From positions 100,235-164,234 of the forward strand of contig NZ_OVCN01000006.1 in assembly GCF_900406815.1 (NCBI RefSeq): 64,000 bases of DNA, given 5' to 3'. Made by a program: the position numbers and the translations under genes. Source of the stretch: Acinetobacter haemolyticus (GTDB taxonomy: Bacteria > Pseudomonadota > Gammaproteobacteria > Pseudomonadales > Moraxellaceae). This document shows, piece after piece, positions 57,706 through 64,000 of this stretch. The notes under the pieces are model-generated. The model was not told the DNA's origin. It saw nothing but the letters and a program-made list of their open reading frames with translations, and ran no database searches. Numbering within the stretch: position 1 is the stretch's first letter; each line of letters starts with the position of its first letter.

Positions 57706-58023
57706 TTAAACTTGTGTTTGAGGACAATAGTGTTTGTATAAAGTTTGAAGAAGAATGCTGAGTTTGGGGTCGAGTATAGAATAAAAAATTTGCTTGCCAT
57801 CTCGTCGAGTAGAAACCACTTTACTTTTACGTAACATCATCAGTTGTTGAGAAAGTGTGGGTTGAACAATTTTTGTTACTTCAGCAATTTGAGAAACATT
57901 GAGCTCTTGTTGAGTTAGATGGCACAAAATGATTAATCGGTCAGTATTTGCAAGAGATTTAAGTACATTTACAACGATATCAGCAGATTCTCTCATTGCT
58001 TCAATTTCAAGATCCTTTTGCAT
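57706..58023 (-). CDS. ArsR family dithiol repressor (BigR/SqrR-like)
   Basis: 105 residues with one winged helix (LKSLANTDRLIILCHL, VSQIAEVTKIVQPTLSQQLMML, wing STRRDGKQIFYSI). Cysteines C34 (IILC) and C100 (YKHYC) occupy the positions of the two cysteines that form the tetrasulphide switch in BigR and SqrR, sensors of persulphides. No CVC-type metal site is seen. It is likely to repress its own operon with the SulP transporter and to release on oxidation by reactive sulphur. Confidence 0.8.
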   Translation of the reverse strand: MQKDLEIEAMRESADIVVNVLKSLANTDRLIILCHLTQQELNVSQIAEVTKIVQPTLSQQLMMLRKSKVVSTRRDGKQIFYSILDPKLSILLQTLYKHYCPQTQV

Positions 58024-58325
58024 ACGCTCATCACTACCAGAAAACCGGGTCTAGTATAAGGTGAGAAATAGAAAAAAATGTAGTAAAACTGCATAATTGC
58101 AATGGATTTTAATGACATGATATATCAGTTAAACCAATAAGCATATATATTTTTGTGATTCATTTCTCATAAACAAACGTATTGTAGATTCAATTCACAT
58201 GCATATACCTATTGTATAAAAAGCAAACAATATCTTGAGTTGAAGCTGTTATTGTTAATATTTATTAAATAATAAAATTAAGTAGTTAATATATCTAAAA
58301 AATATATAAAAATTTAAAAAAAAGA

Positions 58326-58353
58326 TTGTGCTTTGTGTAAAAGTGTATACAAT
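58326..58353 (+). promoter_or_regulatory. Promoter for a candidate small RNA
   Basis: TTGTGC (58326-58331), a 16-base spacer and TACAAT (58348-58353). Transcription would start near 58360, immediately before a perfect hairpin. Confidence 0.45.
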
Positions 58354-58359
58354 TGCTCA

Positions 58360-58501
58360 TAAGACAGAATAATCTGTCTGCATAAAAAGGATCGGAAATG
58401 TGAAAACATAACCGCCAGAGGGTAATAATACTTATTATTCTTTTACACTCAGACGCAAGCGTGAGCCAGAAAAAAAATTATAAATCACGCTTTATTTTTT
58501 T
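58360..58501 (+). ncRNA. Candidate small RNA
   Basis: About 140 bases without an open frame. In order it holds a perfect hairpin AGACAGA (58362-58368), loop ATAA, TCTGTCT (58373-58379); a second hairpin AATAAT (58424-58429) with ATTATT (58434-58439); and a final stem AAGCGTGA (58457-58464) with TCACGCTT (58485-58492), followed by TATTTTTTT. A promoter-like element sits at the right distance upstream. I do not recognise an Rfam family. It lies between the ArsR gene and convergent tetR. Confidence 0.45.
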
Positions 58502-58521
58502 ATCGAATTCTTTTTATTAAG

Positions 58522-58547
58522 CTATCCCTTTATTAATAAAGGGATAG
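58522..58547. terminator. Strong inverted repeat after tetR and the candidate RNA
   Basis: CTATCCCTTTATT (58522-58534) pairs perfectly with AATAAAGGGATAG (58535-58547). Probably ends the leftward tetR message. Confidence 0.6.
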
Positions 58548-58554
58548 GGTTGTT

Positions 58555-59121
58555 TTATGTAAGTGCTTGCTCAAAACTGATCAAGTGGTTTACACGTTTC
58601 CAGTATTCATTGATATCGACTGAGCTTTTGTTGACATGTGCCTGTATTGTCATGCCATCAAGTATGCTTACAATGAGAGTCGCAAGATGAATCGGGTTTT
58701 GAATATCAAGATTTGCGAGCAAATTTTCAATGAGGGCAGTCAACCAAATTTTGTATTGGGTAGCAGGTTCCAAGGTTGAAGGATAAATTTTAATAACTTC
58801 TTCAAGTGCTTTTTGGAACATGCAGCCATTAAAATCGTCGCTGTGGAACCAAGCTGAATACCATTCAAAAATTGCTTTAAGCTGTCCCAAATGATCTGTT
58901 GGGTCGCATTCTGCAAGAGTTAAGTTTAATGAGGCTTGTAAATTTTGATTGCGTTGAATCAGACATTCTTGAATTAATTTTTCCTTAGAAGGGAAATATT
59001 TATAAAATGTCATCTTAGCAACGTTAGACTCGCTGATAATTCGATCAACCCCAACCGAATTGTAGCTATGCGAGTTAAATAGTCGTAGTGCAGTGGTAAT
59101 AATATCTTCTTTTTTTGACAT
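58555..59121 (-). CDS. TetR/AcrR family transcriptional regulator
   Basis: 188 residues. N-terminal helix-turn-helix (IITTALRLFNSHSYNSVGVDRI, then SNVAKMTFYKYFPSKEKLI) followed by a ligand domain with AIFEWYSAWFHSDDFNGCMF, the pattern of the YxaF/LmrA-like subgroup. The ligand and targets are unknown. No divergent partner gene lies next to it; the 370 bases upstream hold no gene. Confidence 0.88.
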   Translation of the reverse strand: MSKKEDIITTALRLFNSHSYNSVGVDRIISESNVAKMTFYKYFPSKEKLIQECLIQRNQNLQASLNLTLAECDPTDHLGQLKAIFEWYSAWFHSDDFNGCMFQKALEEVIKIYPSTLEPATQYKIWLTALIENLLANLDIQNPIHLATLIVSILDGMTIQAHVNKSSVDINEYWKRVNHLISFEQALT

Positions 59122-59434
59122 ATAACGCCTCGAGTTTGCTCGTCATCAAGAGCATCTTTTTGCATTTCATCATGCAATTTTGGCGAATAGTCTACACCTT
59201 ATCAAATAAATATCATAGCGAAAAATAACAATATTTATTTGTTTGATTTTAAATTTTACTATGAAACAGATGAGTTAAAAATAACAGCATGAATTTATAA
59301 TATTAATATCTAAACTATATATATGAGTTAAGAGAGAAATATAAAAAATAAATTGTGATTAACTTTAGTTTATACAGATTATCGTTAAATAACTAAGTAC
59401 ATTATTTTAAATAATAATCATTTTCATTTTTGAA
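59122..59434. other. Gene-free stretch upstream of tetR
   Basis: AT-rich, with no open frame or RNA I can support. An inverted pair (GATGCTCTTGATG-like, near 59143-59156) close to the tetR start may be an operator, but it is imperfect. Confidence 0.3.
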
Positions 59435-59470
59435 TTAAAGATCAATTGTTGCGACACAATTGATCTTTAA
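59435..59470 (-). terminator. Terminator of the acylase-lipoprotein operon
   Basis: TTAAAGATCAATTGT (59435-59449) pairs perfectly with ACAATTGATCTTTAA (59456-59470) around a six-base loop. Confidence 0.75.
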
Positions 59471-59491
59471 TGATGTATAAACAAGGAGGAA

Positions 59492-59992
59492 TTAGCGAGG
59501 GAGTCCACTCAGGAGTTGTGCAAAGTTATGGTAAAGCATAGATTGTTGCGTTGAGGTATAAACTGAACGTTTAATTACTCCTTTATTGGTATCTATAGTA
59601 AGATCCACATTTTTGGCATTTCTCAACTCATACAAAAATGAACTCGGAATAATGAAAGTATTAGATGAACGTTTTGGAATCAAACGGTTTATATATTTTT
59701 GCTGGCTTGACCCTATAGGTGCATAGCTAAATGATTTGCCGTCGACGGTAAAAGTAATGTTGCCGATATCATAATAGTCATAACTACTTGTTAGTGCGAC
59801 ATCAAGCTTTAGTTGTTGTTTGTTTTGCTTGTCCCATTCAACCACCACACTCGGACAAAGTTCGTTCGCTTTACAGGTTAAAGAACCCGCTGTTGCTATA
59901 AGATCATTGCTGTTACTACTTGTTGATGTTACAGGTGTGGCACAAGCAGCAAGCGTGAAAGAAAGGCCAATTAAGGCAATGATTTTTCTCAT
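59492..59992 (-). CDS. Lipoprotein of unknown function
   Basis: 166 residues. Lipobox LAAC with Cys17 after a short signal. The mature part is Ser/Thr-rich at first, then a beta-rich domain with DIGNITFTVDGKSFSY and RSSNTFIIPSSFLYELR. Two further cysteines (LTCKANELCPS) lie near residue 40-46. It follows the acylase gene by 26 bases, so it is probably co-transcribed and may act with it in the envelope. No family is recognised. Confidence 0.65.
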   Translation of the reverse strand: MRKIIALIGLSFTLAACATPVTSTSSNSNDLIATAGSLTCKANELCPSVVVEWDKQNKQQLKLDVALTSSYDYYDIGNITFTVDGKSFSYAPIGSSQQKYINRLIPKRSSNTFIIPSSFLYELRNAKNVDLTIDTNKGVIKRSVYTSTQQSMLYHNFAQLLSGLPR

Positions 59993-60018
59993 ATTTAAAT
60001 TCTCTTGAATGAAATTTT

Positions 60019-61080
60019 TTAACGTGAATGGTGGAGCTGTGGACCAAGAAACTCAAATGGCTTGGCAATTTTAAATTGATTCGTGGCATCACCAGCAAAG
60101 CTATTCTGCTGATCTTTGCCAAGATCAAGTTTACGCGTTATTCCATCTTTAAAATTAATTTTCTTTAAATCTATCCAAAAAACATTTGGGGAAACTGCAG
60201 ATTCGAAGAAATATAATTGCTGTTTATGATCTGCTACAGTTCTCCAGCGTGTTGAAGAGATATTCGGTTCTTCTGCTGTATTTAAACCATAGGGTACAGA
60301 TGCATTGCGAATAACACTAAATACAGAGGCGATAGCATCTTTGGGATTATCATTTTTAGGAATTGCATTAATATAGAATGATGCGCGTGCAAATCGGTCC
60401 GCCGCGCGATTTGTACCAGGTAGCATAACGGTTCCACCTATTTGCTGCCAATAGCTATTTAATGCAAGTTGCTGGTCAAAGGTTGGTGAATTGGTCATAA
60501 CTTGATATTTCTTATGATGATGAATAACTTGCTTACCACCAATATATTCAACAATTGCACTGTCGCCAGTTTTATCTGAAATCGACAAGTGTAATGTTGC
60601 TAGACGTTGCTCACCAGGAACGTTGTCTGTAATCAGATCAAATGGTTCTTTCTCTATGGTTTTAACAGCTTCAGCTACTGTTGAGAAATTATCAAGTACG
60701 TATTGTGCCCAAGCGGAGATACTTAATTGTGGTTTGCTTGATTTTTTAGTGTCAGGGTATTGAGATTCTACTAACCAAAGCACATTTGCCACTAAGCCTG
60801 CTTCATTCATTCCATCTGTTGTCGAAATATCATAGCCAGTTGCGATCACACTACCGTATTTGGATTTCCATTTCAGTGATTTTGGTCCAGCATTGCTATC
60901 ACGTTCGATACCGCTTGGCATAATCCAAAGGTTTGTTCCGACATCAACTTTCCAATCCATTGAGCGTGCAGTAATAATATGATCATTGTTGCCTAAATAC
61001 ACCGCTCTAGTGCAAGCGTGAACCGTCTGAAGAAAGAGGGAGGAAGCAATAAATGAACAAACTAAAGTTTTTTTAAGCAT
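60019..61080 (-). CDS. Choloylglycine hydrolase/penicillin V acylase family protein
   Basis: 353 residues from ATG 61080 (the frame extends to a TTG at 61101). A signal peptide (MLKKTLVCSFIASSLFLQTV) is cleaved before C23, which then becomes the N-terminal nucleophile of this Ntn-hydrolase. Downstream family blocks are ITARSMDWKVD, GMNEAGLVANVLWL, YIGGKQVIHHHKKYQVMTNSPTFDQQL and RWRTVADHK. It acts in the periplasm on linear amides such as penicillin V, bile conjugates or acyl-homoserine lactones; which of these cannot be told. Confidence 0.88.
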   Translation of the reverse strand: MLKKTLVCSFIASSLFLQTVHACTRAVYLGNNDHIITARSMDWKVDVGTNLWIMPSGIERDSNAGPKSLKWKSKYGSVIATGYDISTTDGMNEAGLVANVLWLVESQYPDTKKSSKPQLSISAWAQYVLDNFSTVAEAVKTIEKEPFDLITDNVPGEQRLATLHLSISDKTGDSAIVEYIGGKQVIHHHKKYQVMTNSPTFDQQLALNSYWQQIGGTVMLPGTNRAADRFARASFYINAIPKNDNPKDAIASVFSVIRNASVPYGLNTAEEPNISSTRWRTVADHKQQLYFFESAVSPNVFWIDLKKINFKDGITRKLDLGKDQQNSFAGDATNQFKIAKPFEFLGPQLHHSR

Positions 61081-61304
61081 AGTTGGCACCGTTGTAATCA
61101 AAAAATAATTAGCTTTAATGTATGTTTAATATTATTAATAAACAGTTTATAAATTTTTTATTGTTATTCAAATATTAATATGTAATTTTTATACCAACAA
61201 TTGGATTACAACTTTCGAGTATAGTTAATGACCTGTAATAAAACGACATAATTGATGTGTTTTATATCCTTCTATAAATTTACTCGAAAGTCGTTTCTAA
61301 AAAG

Positions 61305-62468
61305 TTAATTTGGAGGCAAAAGCATCACGATTGCATTATTCAGTAATTGAGCAATATCTTCTAAAACTTCATTTTGATTGAATTGCTCATTAAACTCTAA
61401 GCTTTCACCATCTGCGATTTTCTTTAATTCATTTTCAAAATTTTTGGACACACAAACATTTTCACTGTTTGCCCAGAAATCTAAACCCTCACCTAATTTT
61501 CTGTAGAGCAGTCTTGATGCTGGTTCAAGAATTAACTGATAACCAGTACCAATCACCTCCAGTAAATCTTCTGCTGTAATTTCTTCTGGTTCAGGAATAC
61601 TGTTTGGATAGTTTGATTCACTCATATAAGACATAATTGCTGCTTCAAACTCAGGTGCTTGAGTAAGGTATTCAAGCAATTGTGTTTTTAAATAAGAGAG
61701 CTCAGTACTGTTAATCTCGCCGATTGCAGCGGTGTGTTGACGTACAATATCAATCAGTGGTTTTTTGAGTGAATCATTTTCAGCGAATTTATCACTGACT
61801 TGATCAATCATTTCTGAAAGATTCGGCATACGGAAGCCAAAAGAAAATGTTAAGCAGTCATCTTCTGCAACACCATAATGTGCAAGCCCTGGTGGCACAT
61901 AAAGTAAATCACCTGGTGCAAGTATTTCGTCAAACTCAACATGCATTTCAGCAAGAAGTTTGAGAGGCTGATCAGGAATAAGAGCAGTTGATTCATCACA
62001 TTTTTGACCCAATTGCCAACGACGATGACCGTAACCTTGTACTAAGAAAACATCATAAAAGTCAAAATGTTTACCAACAGATCCTCCTTTAGGTGCATAA
62101 GACACCATGATGTCATCACGTCGCCACTGCGGAATAAAAGGAAATTTCTTCCACAACTCTGCAATATCAAAAGAATAATGGTCTACTGCTTGTACCAGAA
62201 GTGTCCAAAGGTTAGGTAGTTTTTGGAAATCACCTTTGGTAAGTGGTGACGATTTTACATGCCATTCATTTGGATTTTTATTTTTTTGACGGATTAAGCG
62301 AGCTGTAACATCTTCTTCCAAAGCAAGTTCTTGAACATCGGCTGACTCTAATAAACCAATAATTTCAGGCATCGCATTACGGACGAGTAAAGGTTTCTTT
62401 TGCCAATATTCGGCAAGAAATTGTTCTGCAGTAATACCGCCTAAAACCGTCAAAGATTGTTGAGACAT
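61305..62468 (-). CDS. roxA: Ribosomal oxygenase (50S protein L16 arginine 3-hydroxylase)
   Basis: 387 residues. JmjC/cupin iron-2-oxoglutarate oxygenase of the YcfD/RoxA type, which hydroxylates an arginine of ribosomal protein L16. Iron ligands are H134 and D136 (KHFDFYDVF) and H197 (PPGLAHYGV). RRWQLG and the start WQKKPLLVRNA are also typical. A winged-helix-like C-terminal domain completes it. Divergent from dnaX. Confidence 0.9.
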   Translation of the reverse strand: MSQQSLTVLGGITAEQFLAEYWQKKPLLVRNAMPEIIGLLESADVQELALEEDVTARLIRQKNKNPNEWHVKSSPLTKGDFQKLPNLWTLLVQAVDHYSFDIAELWKKFPFIPQWRRDDIMVSYAPKGGSVGKHFDFYDVFLVQGYGHRRWQLGQKCDESTALIPDQPLKLLAEMHVEFDEILAPGDLLYVPPGLAHYGVAEDDCLTFSFGFRMPNLSEMIDQVSDKFAENDSLKKPLIDIVRQHTAAIGEINSTELSYLKTQLLEYLTQAPEFEAAIMSYMSESNYPNSIPEPEEITAEDLLEVIGTGYQLILEPASRLLYRKLGEGLDFWANSENVCVSKNFENELKKIADGESLEFNEQFNQNEVLEDIAQLLNNAIVMLLPPN

Positions 62469-62660
62469 AAGGAGAAAACCAAAACGTATAAATTTAAGGT
62501 GTATTGTCTATGGAGTTGAATGTTGGCGCAAGCATTGTTGTGATGTAATCATTTCAGAAATAAAATTATCGGAATGTACTTAATCTTGATCAATTAGCAG
62601 CGTATTCGTTCACAGCCTTTCAAAAAAACAGTATGCTTAAGATGCGAAAAGGGAGCATAC

Positions 62661-64000
62661 ATGTATCAAGTACTGGCAAGAAAATACCGTCCTCGTAATT
62701 TCAATGAGTTAGTGGGTCAAAATCACGTTTCTCGTGCTTTAACTAGCGCTTTGGAGCGTGGGCGTTTACACCATGCTTATTTATTTACTGGTACGCGTGG
62801 GGTAGGTAAAACCACAATCGCACGTATCTTAGCCAAGTGTTTGAATTGTGAGACTGGTGTAACTTCAACTCCTTGCGAAGTATGTACTACCTGTAAAGCG
62901 GTCAATGAAGGACGTTTTATAGATTTAATCGAAATTGATGCGGCATCACGTACCAAAGTCGAAGATACCCGTGAACTCCTCGATAATGTTCCTTACGCGC
63001 CGACTCAAGGTCGATTCAAAGTATATTTGATCGATGAAGTACACATGCTTTCCACGCACTCTTTCAATGCCTTACTTAAAACATTGGAAGAACCACCCGA
63101 ACATGTAAAGTTTCTATTTGCAACGACAGATCCACAAAAGCTGCCAATCACCGTCATTTCGCGTTGTTTGCAATTTACTTTGCGACCTCTGGCTGTAGAT
63201 GAAATTACTGAACATTTAACAGCGATCTTAACTAAGGAGCATATTGATGCAGATCGAGATGCAATTTGGCAAATTGCAGAGTCTGCACAAGGTTCTTTGC
63301 GTGATGCGTTATCTTTAACTGACCAAGCAATTGCCTATGGCCAAGGCGCAGTGCATCATCAAGATGTCAAAGATATGTTGGGCTTGATTGATCGTACGAT
63401 TATTTATGATTTGATTTTAGCGATTCATCAAAATCAGCAGGCGCAAGTCAGTCAATTGCTGATGCAATTTAGACAACAAGCATTAGATGTTTCTTTGGTT
63501 CTTGATCAGTTGGTTTCGACATTGCATGAATTGGCGATGTTGCAGTATTTGCCTGATCTTGCCCTAAAATACAGCGAAGAAATTAATCAGAAAATATTAC
63601 ATCTCGCTCGTTTAGTCTCAGCACAAGATTTACAACTTTACTATCAGATCGCCTGTAAAGGTCGAGCTGAGCTGCAACTAGCAGTCACACAAGAACAAGG
63701 TTTTGAAATGTGTGTGCTGCGTATGCTTGCATTTCGACCGCTACATATAAATGAAATCACAGTTAATGATCATTCGAATGTAGCAGTTGATACAACAATA
63801 TCTCAACAGTCGATTCAAAGTTCAGGTGTCGAACAACAGCTTGCAGTCGATTCTAAATTAGTTAATGTTGAACCTGAACCTGAACCTGAACCTGAACCTG
63901 AACCTGAACCTGAACCTGAACCTGAACCTGAACCTGAACCTGAACCTGAACCTGAACCTGAACCTGAACCTGAACCTGAACCTGAACCTGAACCTGAACC
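62661..64000 (+). CDS. dnaX: DNA polymerase III subunit gamma/tau (3' end outside window)
   Basis: The first 446 residues are visible, and no stop is reached. The clamp-loader ATPase carries Walker A GTRGVGKTT at 44-52, zinc ligands C63, C72, C75 and C78, the LIDEVHML box and the SRC sensor (TVISRCLQF). Domain III ends near residue 360. The linker starts near 380 and from residue 404 becomes uninterrupted Glu-Pro. GGGAG at 62651-62655 is a strong ribosome binding site. No A-rich frameshift site of the E. coli type is seen in the visible part. Confidence 0.95.
   Translation, partial: MYQVLARKYRPRNFNELVGQNHVSRALTSALERGRLHHAYLFTGTRGVGKTTIARILAKCLNCETGVTSTPCEVCTTCKAVNEGRFIDLIEIDAASRTKVEDTRELLDNVPYAPTQGRFKVYLIDEVHMLSTHSFNALLKTLEEPPEHVKFLFATTDPQKLPITVISRCLQFTLRPLAVDEITEHLTAILTKEHIDADRDAIWQIAESAQGSLRDALSLTDQAIAYGQGAVHHQDVKDMLGLIDRTIIYDLILAIHQNQQAQVSQLLMQFRQQALDVSLVLDQLVSTLHELAMLQYLPDLALKYSEEINQKILHLARLVSAQDLQLYYQIACKGRAELQLAVTQEQGFEMCVLRMLAFRPLHINEITVNDHSNVAVDTTISQQSIQSSGVEQQLAVDSKLVNVEPEPEPEPEPEPEPEPEPEPEPEPEPEPEPEPEPEPEPEPEPE
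63870..64000 (+). repeat. Perfect hexanucleotide tandem repeat (GAACCT)n in dnaX
   Basis: 21 full copies of GAACCT plus five bases of the next, without a single mismatch, running off the window end. In frame it encodes (Glu-Pro)n. Confidence 0.97.

Overview
This window is ordinary chromosome from a Moraxellaceae gammaproteobacterium, very probably Acinetobacter. Coding DNA is AT-rich. The pheA gene is followed by a fused tyrA-aroA gene, metK and tktA are divergent, and many orthologues have the expected family lengths (YjhX 85 aa, RuvC 181 aa, TrmA 361 aa). No prophage block, insertion sequence, rRNA operon or CRISPR array is visible. The species cannot be fixed from the sequence alone.

Layout. 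1-2165: two tandem Imm71/72-like immunity genes (the first cut by the window edge) and a membrane protein, probably the tail of an effector-immunity island. 2162-11251: ybiB, an acyl-CoA dehydrogenase, a lipoprotein, the aromatic amino acid genes pheA and tyrA-aroA, an Lrp-type regulator, yebC and an acyltransferase. 11493-11653: a CAT-anticodon tRNA, read here as tRNA-Ile2. 12325-17963: a chaperone-usher pilus operon (pilin, chaperone, usher, tip adhesin) with a small pilin-like secreted protein behind it. 18329-23717: small unknowns, bioB, queG, nnr, ruvC and the initiator tRNA. 23909-27660: cold-shock protein pair, several very small proteins, a DUF333-I78 lipoprotein and fxsA. 27733-31877: metK, transketolase and a DUF3916-like protein. 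31917-37237: an OsmC protein behind a Balon/baeRF-type ribosome hibernation factor, YceI, a YjhX/YjhQ toxin-antitoxin pair, an LRAT-like protein and a phosphodiester glycosidase. 37486-44794: trmA and the proline locus putA, putR-like, putP. 45361-49277: orphan gcvH, an AraC regulator, MaoC and an ABC exporter. 49471-55738: a lone phage-tail-like TIM-barrel protein, an unannotated small membrane protein, a mechanosensitive channel, and an sstT-DUF1275-DUF2058 operon. 55931-61080: a SulP transporter behind a BigR/SqrR-like ArsR repressor, a candidate small RNA, a TetR regulator, and a penicillin acylase-like hydrolase with a lipoprotein. 61305-64000: roxA and the 5' part of dnaX, which runs into a perfect hexanucleotide repeat at the window edge.

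The loci that most repay a second look are these: the putative hibernation factor with OsmC; the YjhX/YjhQ pair whose antitoxin is an acetyltransferase; the free-standing promoter-hairpin-terminator unit at 58326-58501; the Glu-Pro repeat in dnaX; the dithiol ArsR/SulP unit; the tandem immunity genes; and the isolated tail-like protein. Four very small genes (25172-25324, 25464-25625, 51616-51792, 12325-12618) are also described. All function calls come from recognising sequence motifs and family resemblance by eye; no database search was run.
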